Source: Pseudomonas nunensis
GTDB taxonomy: Bacteria; Pseudomonadota; Gammaproteobacteria; Pseudomonadales; Pseudomonadaceae
Assembly: GCF_024296925.1 (NCBI RefSeq)
Contig: NZ_CP101125.1
Span: forward strand, 1,738,501 to 1,802,500
Direction of reading: 5' to 3'
Length of the DNA stretch: 64,000 nucleotides
Shown: positions 26,458-36,392 of the stretch, in pieces
Position numbering within the stretch: the first letter of the stretch is position 1
Layout: the number at the start of each line of letters is the position of its first letter
Program-made: the position numbers and the translations under genes
The notes under the pieces: model-generated
Told to the model about the DNA's origin: nothing
The model's input: the letters and a program-made list of their open reading frames with translations, nothing else
Database searches by the model: none

Positions 26458-27780
26458 GTGAAATTCAGCTTTTTGCCCAAAATCGCCACGGCGCCGTTTT
26501 GCCCGCCGGAAGTGGCCGGCAGTGTTGCCGTTGACCCGAATGCGACGTTCTTCAAGCGCATGCTGCGTTTTGCCGGGCCTGGTTTGTTGGTGTCGATCGG
26601 CTACATGGACCCGGGCAATTGGGCCACGGCCATCGAGGCCGGTTCGCGGTTTGGCTACAGCTTGTTGTTCGTGGTGTTGCTGGCGAGCCTGGCGGGGATG
26701 GTGGTGCAGTGTTTGTGCTCGCGATTGGGCATCGCCACCGGACGTGACCTGGCGCAACTGTCGCGGGAGCGCTACAGCACTCGTACCGCGCGGACCCAGT
26801 GGGTGCTGGCGGAGATCTCGATCATCGCCACCGACCTTGCCGAAGTGCTTGGCTGCGCCCTGGCGTTCCATTTGCTGCTGGGCTGTTCGCTGACCTTCGG
26901 CATCGCCCTGACTGCGTTTGACACGCTGCTGGTGCTGGCCTTGCAGAACCGTGGTTTCCGTCGACTGGAAGCGATCATGCTGGTGCTGGTCGGCACTATC
27001 GGCGCGTGTTTCTTCGTCGAACTGCTGCTGATCAAACCCTACTGGCCGGACGTCGCCCGTGGCTTCACCCCGTCGCTGTCGGCCATCGGCGACGCCGCGC
27101 CGCTGTACATCGCCATCGGTATTCTCGGGGCCACGGTGATGCCGCATAACCTGTATTTGCACACCTCGATCGTGCAAACCCGGATGATCGGCAAGGACCT
27201 GGCCAGCAAGCAGGACGCGGTCAAACTGGCGCGCATCGACACCATCGGCTCGCTGGCGCTGGCGTTACTGGTCAACGCGGCGATTCTGATTCTGGCGGCC
27301 GCCGCGTTCCACACCACCGGGCACAGCGACGTGGTGGACATCCAGGACGCCTATCATTTGCTCGATCCGCTGGTGGGTGGTGCCTTGGCCAGTGTGTTGT
27401 TTGGCGTCGCACTGCTGGCCTCGGGGCAGAGCTCGACGTTCACCGGCACCATCGCCGGGCAAGTGATCATGGAGGGTTACCTGAACCTGCGGATTCCTTG
27501 CTATCAACGACGATTGATCACGCGCGGACTGGCGCTGATCCCGGCGTTCATCGGCGTGTGGCTGATGGGCGACAACGCGATTGGCAAATTGTTGGTGATG
27601 AGTCAGGTGGTGTTGAGCCTGCAACTGCCGTTTGCGCTGTACCCGTTGATCAGCATGACCAACGACCAGAAGCTGATGGGGCCGTTTGTGAATCGGCTGC
27701 CGACGCGGGTGTTGGCGTGGGGGTTGTTTACGGTGATCAGCGCGGCGAATGCGTGGTTGATTTTGCAGTTGGTGGTTTGA
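26458..27780 (+). CDS. mntH: NRAMP-family Mn2+/divalent metal:proton symporter
   Basis: A 440-residue inner-membrane transporter of about 11 segments. DPGN (residues 51-54) in segment 1 and MPHN in segment 6 are the metal-binding motifs. The consensus stretch SGQSSTFTGTIAGQVIMEG is also present. It imports manganese with protons. GTG 26458 is preferred (a GGA site is close by); TTG 26440 is six codons earlier. Confidence 0.92.
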   Translation: MKFSFLPKIATAPFCPPEVAGSVAVDPNATFFKRMLRFAGPGLLVSIGYMDPGNWATAIEAGSRFGYSLLFVVLLASLAGMVVQCLCSRLGIATGRDLAQLSRERYSTRTARTQWVLAEISIIATDLAEVLGCALAFHLLLGCSLTFGIALTAFDTLLVLALQNRGFRRLEAIMLVLVGTIGACFFVELLLIKPYWPDVARGFTPSLSAIGDAAPLYIAIGILGATVMPHNLYLHTSIVQTRMIGKDLASKQDAVKLARIDTIGSLALALLVNAAILILAAAAFHTTGHSDVVDIQDAYHLLDPLVGGALASVLFGVALLASGQSSTFTGTIAGQVIMEGYLNLRIPCYQRRLITRGLALIPAFIGVWLMGDNAIGKLLVMSQVVLSLQLPFALYPLISMTNDQKLMGPFVNRLPTRVLAWGLFTVISAANAWLILQLVV

Positions 27781-27810
27781 GTCCAGGAGGTGTGTTGGCT
27801 GGGCTGGCCT

Positions 27811-27906
27811 CTTCGCGAGCAAGCCCGCTCCCACAGGGTGATTGGGTTGCACACAGATATTCAGTTCACTGCAGATCCCCTGTGGGAGCGGGCTTGCTCG
27901 CGAAGA
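27811..27906. repeat. REP pair, GTGGGAGCGGGCTTGCTCGCGAA family
   Basis: Mirror-image copies lie between the convergent mntH and LysR genes. Confidence 0.9.
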
Positions 27907-27918
27907 ACGATAACGCGG

Positions 27919-28812
27919 TCACCCGCCAAACGCTTCCATCACAAAATCAATAAACACCCGGGTCTTGGCCGGCATCAGCGTGCGACTCGGGTAGTACAGC
28001 GAGATCGGCCCCGCATCCGCGTGCCAGTCCGGCAACAAGCGCACCAGCTCGCCGCGCTGGATTTGCGTGACCACGTCCGGCAATACCAGCAGCGTCACAC
28101 CCAGACCCAGCAACGCAGCTTCGCGCATGGCGGCCGGGTCATTGAGGACGATGTTTTCATTCAGCGCGGCGCTGACTTCCTGGCCGGCACCATCGCGCAT
28201 CACCCACTGACGAATCCGCCCGGTGCGGATGCCGCGCATCACAATGCCGGTGTGGCCGAGCAAGTCCGCCGGGGTGACGGGTAGGGCGCGTCCGGCCAGG
28301 TAAGCCGGTGACGCCACGGCGACGATATCCGCCGCCGCCAACCGCCGCGAGATGACCCCCGGCGTCAGCTCAAAACCACCACCGATGGCCGCGTCATAGC
28401 CTTCGGCAATCAAGTCGACCTGACGATTCTCGAAATGCCATTCCGGTCGAATCAACGGATAACGCGCCAGAAACGTCGGCAGCAACGGCAACACATGACC
28501 GATCCCGAACGTCGGCGCCAGACTGACCTTGAGCACACCCGCCGGCTCGCCGCGATCACCGCTCACGGCACTGATCGCTGCCTGCAACGCCTCCAGATTG
28601 CCGCCGATGCTCGCCAGAAAACGCTCCCCTGCTTCGGTCAGGGACAGTTTGCGGGTCGAACGCTGGAACAGCCGCACACCGAGGTTGCGTTCCAGCATCG
28701 CCACGTTGCGGCTGACCGCTGCCGGTGTCAGCGCCAGCAAACGCGCGGCGGCGGAAAAGCTGCCGGTTTCGGCGCTGCGCACAAAGGATTCGAGGTTGGC
28801 GAGGGTTTCCAT
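27919..28812 (-). CDS. LysR-family transcriptional regulator
   Basis: A 297-residue regulator with an N-terminal winged HTH (FVRSAETGSFSAAARLLALTPAAVSRNVAMLE) and a substrate-binding-type effector domain. ATG 28812 directly starts METLANLESFV, and a GTG three codons earlier is possible. It is divergent from the NADP-binding reductase gene and probably controls it. Confidence 0.88.
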   Translation of the reverse strand: METLANLESFVRSAETGSFSAAARLLALTPAAVSRNVAMLERNLGVRLFQRSTRKLSLTEAGERFLASIGGNLEALQAAISAVSGDRGEPAGVLKVSLAPTFGIGHVLPLLPTFLARYPLIRPEWHFENRQVDLIAEGYDAAIGGGFELTPGVISRRLAAADIVAVASPAYLAGRALPVTPADLLGHTGIVMRGIRTGRIRQWVMRDGAGQEVSAALNENIVLNDPAAMREAALLGLGVTLLVLPDVVTQIQRGELVRLLPDWHADAGPISLYYPSRTLMPAKTRVFIDFVMEAFGG

Positions 28813-28926
28813 AGCTGGCACCTGATAGCAATGCTTGAAGATAATTCAAATCATTACCGGCTAATCAAGCGCTAATGGCAAGTGCAGTATTCACTTCAAC
28901 GACAACCTGTATCGGTGTGAAAAACC

Positions 28927-29529
28927 ATGAGCACTATCGGAATCATCGGCGCTGGCGCCATCGGCTCTGCCTTTGCCCGGGCCCTGTCCCGGAAAGGGAT
29001 TGAATTGGTCATCGCCAACAGCCGCGGCCCACAAACTTTAGCGTCGCTGGTGGAAGAACTCGGGCCAACGGCCCGTGCCGGCACCCGTGAAGAAGCGGCG
29101 GCGCAAGACATTGTGCTGGTCGCGGTCAACTGGTCGAAATTGCCGACTGCACTGGCAGGGCTGCCGGACTTTGGCGGGCGGATCGTTATCGATGCGAACA
29201 ATTCGATTGAGGCGCCAGCGTTCAAGGCTGTGGATTTGCAGGGCCGTACGTCCAGCGAAGTGTTCGCCGAACGGGTGCCGGGGGCGCGAGTGGTGAAGGC
29301 GTTCAATCACCTGGCGGCGCGGTTGCTGGAGAGCGATCCGGCGGCGGAGGGGGGCAAGCGGGTGCTGTTTTTTTCGGGGGATGATGCTGAGGCGAAAGGG
29401 CAGGTCAGTGCGCTGATTGAGCAGTTGGGATTTTGCGGGATTGATCTTGGCGAGCTGAGTGTCGGGGCGCGGTTGGCACAGTTCCCGGGTGGGCCGTTGC
29501 CGATTCTGAATCTGGTGAAATTTGGCTGA
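28927..29529 (+). CDS. NADP-binding reductase of the F420-reductase-like (NpdG-type) family
   Basis: A 200-residue Rossmann protein starting STIGIIGAGAIGSAFARAL, with NSRGP as the likely NADP phosphate contact and VKAFNHL later, as in F420:NADP reductase-like proteins. Pseudomonads lack F420, so the substrate is another compound. It is divergent from a LysR gene. Confidence 0.82.
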   Translation: MSTIGIIGAGAIGSAFARALSRKGIELVIANSRGPQTLASLVEELGPTARAGTREEAAAQDIVLVAVNWSKLPTALAGLPDFGGRIVIDANNSIEAPAFKAVDLQGRTSSEVFAERVPGARVVKAFNHLAARLLESDPAAEGGKRVLFFSGDDAEAKGQVSALIEQLGFCGIDLGELSVGARLAQFPGGPLPILNLVKFG

Positions 29530-29576
29530 TAGCCAGGCAAAAAGAACCCGGTGCATCTGAACTGCTGAGTAGCTTT

Positions 29577-29690
29577 TGTGGCGAGGGAGCTTGCTCCCGC
29601 TGGGTTGCGAAGCAGCCCCAAAATTTCGGCAATTGTCGAAGATTCTGCGAGCGCTTCGCACTCGAGCGGGAGCAAGCTCCCTCGCCACAG
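29577..29690. repeat. Inverted repeat, TGTGGCGAGGGAGCTTGCTCCCG family
   Basis: TGTGGCGAGGGAGCTTGCTCCCGCT is mirrored by AGCGGGAGCAAGCTCCCTCGCCACA. It lies between the convergent reductase and thiolase genes; relatives are at 38402 and 62442. Confidence 0.88.
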
Positions 29691-29790
29691 TTAGTCAGCG
29701 TCGGCACAGGCCGAGCACATTCAGACACGCCGGGGTGTTGCCAGACAGCGAACGGATATTCGTGGGTCCCCGCGCTGTCTGTTGAACCCG

Positions 29791-30972
29791 TTAAGCCCGT
29801 TCGATCGCCAGTGCCACGCCTTGACCGCCACCGATGCACAGGGTGGCGAGGCCTTTTTTGGCGTCGCGCTTGATCATTTCATGCAGCAGGGTCACCAGCA
29901 CCCGGCAACCCGACGCACCGATTGGGTGGCCCAGGGCGATGGCGCCGCCGTTGACGTTGACCTTGTTCAGATCCCATTCCAGGTCCTTGGCCACCGCCAA
30001 AGATTGCGCGGCGAAGGCTTCGTTGGCTTCGATCAGGTCCAGTTGGTCGATCGACCAGCCGGCTTTGCTCAGGCAGCGGCGAGTCGCCGATACCGGGCCG
30101 ATGCCCATGATTGCCGGGTCTACGCCTGCGTTGGCGTAAGCAGCGATTTTCGCCAGCACCGGCAGGCCCAGAGCCTTGGCTTTGTCGGCGCTCATCAGGA
30201 TCACAGCGGCAGCACCGTCGTTCAAGGACGAGGCGTTGCCAGCGGTCACCGAACCGTCCTTCTTGAAGGCCGGCTTCAGTTTGCCCAAGGCTTCGGCGGT
30301 GGTGCCGGCCCGTGGCTGTTCGTCGGTGGCGAAGGACAGTGGATCGCCCTTGCGCTGTGGGATCAGGATCGGCGTGATCTCATCGACAAAACGCCCGGCT
30401 TCAATCGCTGCCGAAGCTTTTTGCTGGGAGGCTGCGGCGAAGGCGTCCTGTTGTTCGCGGGTCAGGCTGTACTTCTCCGCCAGGTTCTCGGCGGTGATGC
30501 CCATGTGGTAATCGTTGAACGCATCCCATAGGCCGTCGCTGATCATGGTGTCGACGATTTGCGCGTGACCCATGCGCAGACCGGTGCGCGCGCCCGGCAT
30601 CACGTAGTTGGACAGGCTCATGTTTTCCTGGCCGCCGGCAATGATCACGTCGGCATCGCCACAGCGAATCGCCTGGGTCGCCAGGTGCAGGGCTTTGAGG
30701 CCCGAACCGCAGACCTTGTTCAAGGTCATGGCCGGCACGCTGAACGGCAGGCCAGCCTTGATCGCCGACTGGCGCGCAGGGTTTTGCCCGGCACCAGCGG
30801 TGAGCACCTGGCCCATGATCACTTCATCGACTTGCGCCGGGTCGAGCCCGGTTTGCGCCAGCAACTGACGGATTACCGCAGCGCCCAGGTCAACGGCGGA
30901 CACACCGGCCAACGCACCCTGGAAACTGCCGATGGCGGTACGGGTGGCGGCAACAATAACGACGTCTTGCAT
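29791..30972 (-). CDS. atoB: Acetyl-CoA acetyltransferase (thiolase)
   Basis: A 393-residue thiolase that cleaves acetoacetyl-CoA to two acetyl-CoA. The nucleophilic cysteine is in [11 protein letters not shown] (near residue 88), the histidine in [10 protein letters not shown] and the second cysteine in CIGGGQG. ATG 30972 starts [15 protein letters not shown]. It follows the CoA-transferase genes by 11 bases and completes an acetoacetate-use operon. Confidence 0.93.
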   Translation of the reverse strand: MQDVVIVAATRTAIGSFQGALAGVSAVDLGAAVIRQLLAQTGLDPAQVDEVIMGQVLTAGAGQNPARQSAIKAGLPFSVPAMTLNKVCGSGLKALHLATQAIRCGDADVIIAGGQENMSLSNYVMPGARTGLRMGHAQIVDTMISDGLWDAFNDYHMGITAENLAEKYSLTREQQDAFAAASQQKASAAIEAGRFVDEITPILIPQRKGDPLSFATDEQPRAGTTAEALGKLKPAFKKDGSVTAGNASSLNDGAAAVILMSADKAKALGLPVLAKIAAYANAGVDPAIMGIGPVSATRRCLSKAGWSIDQLDLIEANEAFAAQSLAVAKDLEWDLNKVNVNGGAIALGHPIGASGCRVLVTLLHEMIKRDAKKGLATLCIGGGQGVALAIERA

Positions 30973-30983
30973 GGAATGATTCC

Positions 30984-31649
30984 TCACTGGGCAGCGAATT
31001 GCATTTCCGGAACATGATCCGGCACGATCAGTTTACCGGCGGTCTTGGCGACGATCTCTTCAACACTGACACCCGGCGCGCGTTCCTTGAGAATGAACGC
31101 ACCGTTTTCGATTTCCAGGTAAGCCAGGTCAGTCAGCACACGCTTGATGCACCCGGCGCCGGTCAGCGGCAGGCTGCATTTGGACAGGAGCTTGGACTCA
31201 CCGTCCTTGGACGCGTGGGTCATGATCACGATGATGTTGTCTGCGCCGGCCACCAGGTCCATGGCGCCGCCCATGCCCTTGACCAGTTTGCCCGGGATCA
31301 TCCACGAAGCGATGTTGCCTTCAACGTCTACTTCGAAGGCGCCCAGCACGGTCAGGTCGACGTGGCCACCGCGAATCATCGCGAAGGACTCGGCCGAGGA
31401 AAAGATTGACGCGCCGATTCGCGCGGTCACGGTTTGTTTGCCGGCGTTGATCATGTCGGCATCGATGGTTTCTTCAGTAGGAAAAGGACCCATGCCGAGC
31501 AGGCCGTTTTCCGACTGCAGCATGACTTCCATGCCTTCGGGAATGTAGTTGGCGACCAGGGTCGGGATGCCGATGCCCAGGTTCACGTAGAAGCCGTCCT
31601 GCATTTCGCGGGCGACGCGTTGAGCCATTTGTTCGCGGGAAAGTGCCAT
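30984..31649 (-). CDS. atoA: 3-oxoacid CoA-transferase, subunit B
   Basis: 221 residues with the subunit-B core [17 protein letters not shown] and the catalytic glutamate in [11 protein letters not shown]. With subunit A it moves CoA from an acyl-CoA to acetoacetate. It is the middle gene of the unit atoD-atoA-atoB. Confidence 0.92.
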   Translation of the reverse strand: MALSREQMAQRVAREMQDGFYVNLGIGIPTLVANYIPEGMEVMLQSENGLLGMGPFPTEETIDADMINAGKQTVTARIGASIFSSAESFAMIRGGHVDLTVLGAFEVDVEGNIASWMIPGKLVKGMGGAMDLVAGADNIIVIMTHASKDGESKLLSKCSLPLTGAGCIKRVLTDLAYLEIENGAFILKERAPGVSVEEIVAKTAGKLIVPDHVPEMQFAAQ

Positions 31650-31685
31650 TGTTGTTATTCCTTCATTCGGTCCGGGGGCAGGGGA

Positions 31686-32384
31686 TCACTTACGCACGGT
31701 GCGCTGTTCGATGCGCTTCTCGAACGTGCCGCAAATGACCCGGTCGACGTAGATCCCAGGGGTGTGGATCTGCGCCGGGTCCAGCTCGCCGGGCTCGACG
31801 ATTTCTTCGACTTCGACCACGGTGATCTTGCCGGCGGTGGCGGCCAGGGGATTGAAGTTCTGGGCGGTGTGGCGATAGATGACGTTGCCGAAATGGTCGG
31901 CTTTCCAGCCTTTGACGATGGCGAAGTCACCGGTGATGGATTCTTCCATCAGGTACTTGCGACCGTGGAATTCACGCACTTCCTTGCCTTCGGCGACCGG
32001 GGTGCCGACGCCGGTGGCGGTGAAGAACGCCGGGATGCCAGCGCCGCCTGCGCGCATTTTTTCGGCGAGGGTGCCTTGAGGGGTCAAAACGACTTCGATT
32101 TCGCCTTTCAGCAGCTGGTCTTCGAACAGTTTGTTCTCGCCGACGTAGGAAGCCACCACCTTGCGAATCTGCCGGTCTACCAGCAGCACGCCGAGACCGA
32201 AGCCGTCGACGCCGCAGTTGTTGGAAACCACCGTGAGGTCACGGGTGCCTTTGCGCTTGATCTCGGCGATGAGGTTTTCCGGGATCCCGCACAGGCCGAA
32301 GCCGCCGGCGATCACGGTCATGCCGTCTTCAAGACCTGCAAGGGCTTCCTCGTAGGAACTCACGCGCTTGTCGAAACCTGCCAT
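31686..32384 (-). CDS. atoD: 3-oxoacid CoA-transferase, subunit A
   Basis: 232 residues with the subunit-A hallmark [16 protein letters not shown] and later [27 protein letters not shown] five bases before ATG 32384 decides the start over GTG 32390. It is the first gene of the operon and is divergent from a LysR gene that probably senses the substrate. Confidence 0.92.
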   Translation of the reverse strand: MAGFDKRVSSYEEALAGLEDGMTVIAGGFGLCGIPENLIAEIKRKGTRDLTVVSNNCGVDGFGLGVLLVDRQIRKVVASYVGENKLFEDQLLKGEIEVVLTPQGTLAEKMRAGGAGIPAFFTATGVGTPVAEGKEVREFHGRKYLMEESITGDFAIVKGWKADHFGNVIYRHTAQNFNPLAATAGKITVVEVEEIVEPGELDPAQIHTPGIYVDRVICGTFEKRIEQRTVRK

Positions 32385-32510
32385 ATGCACCTCTTTTATT
32401 CTTTATGGGCGGCTGGCTAGCCATAGTGGAAGTGAGTGTCGCGCTGGCGTATTCATTTGTTAAGTTGATTTTTAAGGTTGATTGATAGATAAAACTCACC
32501 AATCAAATTT

Positions 32511-32577
32511 GTGGGAGCGAGCTTGCGCGCGATGGCGATTTCAAGGACGCCTTCGCGGGCAAGCCTCGCTCCTACAG
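32511..32577. repeat. Hybrid REP pair
   Basis: The left arm is of the GTGGGAGCGAGCTTGC family and the right arm of the CGCGGGCAAGCCTCGCTCCTAC family. Two subfamilies have therefore paired in one element, in the promoter region of the LysR gene. Confidence 0.8.
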
Positions 32578-32611
32578 ATAGCACATACGCCAATTACAGG
32601 AGCCATTCGCC

Positions 32612-33514
32612 ATGACCGTCAAGCAGATCCGCGCCTTCCTGGCCGTGGCCCAGAGCCTGAGTTTTGCCGTGGCCTGCGAGCGCTTGCACCTGTCGCAATC
32701 GGCGTTGAGCCTGACCATCAAGGCACTGGAAGAAGGCCTCGGCGGGCGTCTGTTCAGCCGCAATACACGTAACGTGGCGCTGACCCCGGAGGGTGAATCA
32801 CTGGTGCCTCTGGCCCGTCGGCTGATCGCCGATTGGGACAATGCCGAAGACGAACTGCGCCAGCGCTTCACCTTGCAGCGTGGTCGCGTGACGGTGGCGG
32901 CGATGCCGTCGTTTGCCGGCAACCTTTTGCCGCCGATCCTCAAGACTTTCCGCGCGCGTTACCCAAAGGTCAACGTCACGGTGAACGACGTGATCAACGA
33001 GCAGGTGCTGGAAATGGTCCGCGATCGCCAGGTTGAACTCGGCGTGTCGTTCGAACCGGCCCACAGCACCTCGCTGGAGTTTACGCCGTTGTACATCGAC
33101 CGCTTTGTCGCGGTGGTGCCGCATGATTCGGCGCTGGCGACACTCGACGATATCGACTGGCAGACGCTATTGAAGGAACCGTTTATCACCTTGCAGCGAC
33201 CGTCCACGGTGCGGGTGATGCTCGAAGAACACTTGCAGGCTCGGGGTATGAAACTGCCGGTGGAGTTTGAAAGCCATCAACTGGCGACGGTCGGGCGGAT
33301 GGTCGCCAGCGGGTTGGGCGTGAGCGCGGTGCCGGCGTTGTGTGTCAGGCAGATGCAGGAACTGGGCGCGCACTGCATCACCTTGCGCGACCCGGTGGTG
33401 GAGCGGGCGATTGGTGTGCTGACTAAACCGGGGCATGAACTGTCAGCGGCGGCGCAGGCGTTGTTTGATATTTTCAAGGAGGCCGATCTAGGTCAGCGAT
33501 TATCCACCGGCTGA
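32612..33514 (+). CDS. LysR-family regulator, probably of the ato operon
   Basis: A 300-residue regulator with an HTH (FLAVAQSLSFAVACERLHLSQSALSLTIKALE) and a LysR substrate domain (VTVAAMPSFAGNLLPPILKTF). It is divergent from atoD with 227 bases between starts, a common layout for LysR control of an adjacent operon. Confidence 0.88.
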   Translation: MTVKQIRAFLAVAQSLSFAVACERLHLSQSALSLTIKALEEGLGGRLFSRNTRNVALTPEGESLVPLARRLIADWDNAEDELRQRFTLQRGRVTVAAMPSFAGNLLPPILKTFRARYPKVNVTVNDVINEQVLEMVRDRQVELGVSFEPAHSTSLEFTPLYIDRFVAVVPHDSALATLDDIDWQTLLKEPFITLQRPSTVRVMLEEHLQARGMKLPVEFESHQLATVGRMVASGLGVSAVPALCVRQMQELGAHCITLRDPVVERAIGVLTKPGHELSAAAQALFDIFKEADLGQRLSTG

Positions 33515-33524
33515 TCATGGCCCC

Positions 33525-33616
33525 ATGTGGGAGCGAGCTTGCTCGCGATGGCGGAGTGTCAGTCGACATCATTGTTGAATGTGACGACCTCATCGCGAGC
33601 AAGCTCGCTCCCACAG
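33525..33616. repeat. REP pair, GTGGGAGCGAGCTTGCTCGCGATG family
   Basis: Mirror-image copies lie between the convergent LysR and sirtuin genes. Confidence 0.9.
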
Positions 33617-33629
33617 GGGTTTAGCGCAT

Positions 33630-34472
33630 TTAGTGGGAGAGGCGCTGTGTCAGCAGCGGCAACAGTTGTTCGCAAGACCCCTCAATCTTCATATCCAGAA
33701 TCTCATCCGCCCGGGTCTTGCCCAGGTTGATCGCAATCAACGGTTTGCCCTGATCCACCACCGCCCGGCACAACCGAAATGCCGAATACGCCATCAACGA
33801 CGACCCCACCACCAGCAATCCCGCCGCTTTCTCAACTGCCGCCATGGCCTTGGCCGCCGTCACCTGCGCGACGTTCTCGCCAAAAAACACCACGTCCGGT
33901 TTCATCCGTTGCTCACCGCAATGGGGGCAGTGCGGGACTTGAAAGCGCGCTTCAAACGCCGGATCGAGCAAGGTATCGCCATCCGGCGCCTGCGTTGCAT
34001 CGACCCCGGCCAAGTACGGGTTTTGCGCTTCCATCAGTTGCTGGATCGCATCGCGTTCGCTGCGCTGGCCGCAGTCCAGGCACAGCACCCGGTGCAGGCT
34101 GCCGTGGAGTTCGATCACGTCGTGGCTGCCGGCCTGGTCGTGCAGGGTGTCGACGTTCTGGGTGATCAGCCCGCCGATCTGCCGCGAACTCTGCAAACTG
34201 GCCAGCGCCTCATGGGCCGCATTCGGACTGGCAAGGCGCACTCGCGGCCAACCGAGCATCGCCCGCGCCCAATAACGGCGCCGCGATTCGGGAGCGGCGA
34301 GGAATTCCTGATACATCATCGGCTGCCGGCCCCGGCGTACGCCTTGGTTATCGCGGTAGTCCGGAATGCCCGACGGCGTGCTGATGCCCGCGCCGGTCAG
34401 CACCGCGAACGGCTGGTCGGCCATTAACTGCTGAAGTCGGTCGAGCTGTTCGCGGATGGGGCTGTCGAGCAT
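33630..34472 (-). CDS. SIR2-family NAD-dependent protein deacetylase
   Basis: A 280-residue sirtuin. The NAD site is LTGAGISTPSGIPDYR, the active-site block TQNVDTLHDQAG, and the catalytic histidine is in ELHGS. Zinc ligands are in CLDCG and CPHCG. The C-terminal NAD-ribose loop is VVGSSLMAYSAFRL. ATG 34472 begins the conserved domain; upstream codons run into repeats. Confidence 0.92.
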   Translation of the reverse strand: MLDSPIREQLDRLQQLMADQPFAVLTGAGISTPSGIPDYRDNQGVRRGRQPMMYQEFLAAPESRRRYWARAMLGWPRVRLASPNAAHEALASLQSSRQIGGLITQNVDTLHDQAGSHDVIELHGSLHRVLCLDCGQRSERDAIQQLMEAQNPYLAGVDATQAPDGDTLLDPAFEARFQVPHCPHCGEQRMKPDVVFFGENVAQVTAAKAMAAVEKAAGLLVVGSSLMAYSAFRLCRAVVDQGKPLIAINLGKTRADEILDMKIEGSCEQLLPLLTQRLSH

Positions 34473-34550
34473 GTTCAACACTCCGGGAGAACTTGAGTGT
34501 TTGCAGGGTAGCATTTGCCGATCACAACGCGGCTCTCGCAAATAACGCAA

Positions 34551-34684
34551 CCTGTAGCAACTGGCGAAGCCTGCGTCCGGCTGCGCAGCAGTCGAAAACC
34601 TGAGCATGCGGTCCTTCTGATAAACCGCGTCCGCTGATTTCACGACTGCTGCGCAGCCGAACGCAGGCTTCGCCAGCTGCTACA
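34551..34684. repeat. Inverted repeat, GTAGCAGCTG family, duplicated copy A
   Basis: CTGTAGCAACTGGCGAAGCCTGCG is mirrored by CGCAGGCTTCGCCAGCTGCTACA. Confidence 0.85.
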
Positions 34685-34790
34685 AAGGCTGTGTTCACCT
34701 TATTTACGTGCTTCAAGAAGCAGTCGTAAAATTTGGGTGTTTGCAGGGTAGCATTTGCCGATCACAACGCGGCTCTCGCAAAAAACGCAA

Positions 34791-34997
34791 CCTGTAGCAG
34801 CTGGCGAAGCCTGCGTTTGGCTGCGCAGCAGTCGTAAAACCTGATCTCGCAGATAACTCGACTCGTAGCAGCTGGCGAAGCCTGCGTTCGGCTGCGCAGC
34901 AGTCGTAAAACCTGAGCTTGCGGTCTTTCTGAAAAACCGCGTCCGCTGATTTCACGACTGCTGCGCAGCCGAACGCAGGCTTCGCCAGCTGCTACAA
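34791..34997. repeat. Inverted repeat, GTAGCAGCTG family, duplicated copy B with an extra half-unit
   Basis: Two forward half-units (34794 and 34866) precede the mirrored half at 34957-34997. The extra half-unit explains why the two copies are 240 bases apart at one end and 312 at the other. Confidence 0.85.
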
Positions 34998-35024
34998 AGG
35001 CTGTGTTCACCTTGTTTCAGGTGT

Positions 35025-36071
35025 TTATTTACGTGCTTCTAGAATCAGGTTGAACGGCGTTTCCGTCGCCCGGCGGAAATGCTTGAAGCCGGCTTCGGTA
35101 AATACCTTGCGTAACCGCGCCTCACCGGCCTGGGCGCCGAGCCCGAGGCCGACTTCCTGAGACAGCGAGTTCGGGGTGCAGATGAACGTCGAAGCCGCGT
35201 AGAACAGCCGTCCCACCGGGGTGATGTTGTCGTCCAGAGAATCATTGGCATAAGGCTCGACCAACAGCACCGAGCCGTCCGGTTTCAGCGAGTCGTAGGC
35301 ATGCCGCGCAGCGCCGACCGGGTCGCCCATGTCGTGAAGGCAATCAAAGTAGCAAACCAGGTCATAGTCGGTGCCTGGATAGCTTTTCGCCGTACCCTGA
35401 AAGAACCGCGCGCGTCCCGACACACCACCGGCTTCGGCGCGCTGGGTGGCGACGGTGACCGAGGGCGCGTGGTAGTCGAAGCCGACGAACCGTGAATCCG
35501 GAAACGCCTGCGCCATGATCACGGTCGAGGCGCCATGCCCGCAGCCGATGTCCGCGACTTTGGCCCCGGCCTCGAGTTTGGCGACCACGCCTTCCAGGGC
35601 CGGCAGCCATTCAGCGATCAGGTGCGCCTTGTAGCCAGGGCGGAAAAAACGTTCGGTGCCGCTGAACATGCACGGATGGTGCTCGCCCCAAGGCAGGGCG
35701 CCATCGCCGCGAAAGGCTTTCACCAGTTTGTCCTTGTCATGGAAAAACGACGCGACCACGCCGATACCGCCGGCGATGTACACCGGCGAATCCTCGATCG
35801 CCAAGGCCAGGGCTTGTTCTTCGGGCAGACGGAACTGGCCGTCCTGATGTTCCATGTAACCGGACGCGGCATGGGCGCTGAGCCATTCGCGCACCAGGCG
35901 AGGGTGGCAACCGGTCTTGTCGGCGAGTGCTTCGGGAGTGACTGACTGGCTGTCGGCCATGGCCCGATACAAACCGAGTTCTTCGCCGAGAATGACATTG
36001 GCCAGCATCGCCGCGCCGCCCATGTCGTTGACCAGTTTGCCCATGAAATCGTTGAGTCTGGCCTCGTCCAT
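35025..36071 (-). CDS. Class I SAM-dependent methyltransferase with N-terminal winged helix
   Basis: A 348-residue protein. The first ~100 residues form a dimerisation/winged-helix domain of the O-methyltransferase type (LTRL-like MLANVILGEELGLYRAM, HPRLVREWLSAHAASGYM). The SAM site VADIGCGHGAST lies near residue 172, with FVGFDYH and YFDCLHDMGDP following. It resembles the Rv2258c-like methyltransferases; the substrate is unknown. GGAG eight bases before ATG 36071 sets the start. Confidence 0.83.
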   Translation of the reverse strand: MDEARLNDFMGKLVNDMGGAAMLANVILGEELGLYRAMADSQSVTPEALADKTGCHPRLVREWLSAHAASGYMEHQDGQFRLPEEQALALAIEDSPVYIAGGIGVVASFFHDKDKLVKAFRGDGALPWGEHHPCMFSGTERFFRPGYKAHLIAEWLPALEGVVAKLEAGAKVADIGCGHGASTVIMAQAFPDSRFVGFDYHAPSVTVATQRAEAGGVSGRARFFQGTAKSYPGTDYDLVCYFDCLHDMGDPVGAARHAYDSLKPDGSVLLVEPYANDSLDDNITPVGRLFYAASTFICTPNSLSQEVGLGLGAQAGEARLRKVFTEAGFKHFRRATETPFNLILEARK

Positions 36072-36392
36072 CACGTGTGCTCCTATTGCAGGATCACGGT
36101 CCAGAGGCCTTGTTTGTCGAGGCGTGCGCCCCTGGGCGGTGGTCGTGGGAATGATCAGGACGAGGACCCCGCCCTGCGTGCATTAAGTTTAGTCCGGGGG
36201 ATAGGGACTGCTGCGCGGGGCGACGAAAGCAACTCTCAATGACCCGTACAAAACCCCCTGTGGGAGCGGGCTTGCTCGCGAAGGCGTCGTCAGCTTCCAG
36301 AAAATGGCTCCACGAAATGCCATGTAAGTGGCTCTTCTAGTAGAACCATTCCGGCCATAGGATTGGTTTTCCTCAATCGGAAACCAATAATC
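36072..36392. other. Divergent promoter region
   Basis: Apart from a single REP half (36257-36286), nothing was recognised. It must contain the promoters of the methyltransferase and of the small lipoprotein gene. Confidence 0.5.
36257..36286. repeat. Single REP unit, GTGGGAGCGGGCTTGCTCGCGAA family
   Basis: CCTGTGGGAGCGGGCTTGCTCGCGAAGGCG with no mirrored partner. Confidence 0.85.

Larger units (their letters stand above)
34473..35024. other. Tandemly duplicated intergenic repeat region
   Basis: The sequence TTGCAGGGTAGCATTTGCCG... at 34501 recurs at 34741 almost without change. It is followed in both places by GTAGCAGCTG-family repeats and by the same 'AAAGGCTGTGTTCACCTT' tail. A fragment resembling the end of the methyltransferase gene (TTTACGTGCTTC) lies at 34704-34715 as well as at the true gene end. 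The sirtuin promoter should lie near 34473-34550. Confidence 0.8.

Noticed and set aside
34473..35024. Repeated units considered as a CRISPR array
   Set aside because: The units are palindromic REP-type elements of uneven spacing and similar intervening sequence, with no unique spacers and no cas genes.
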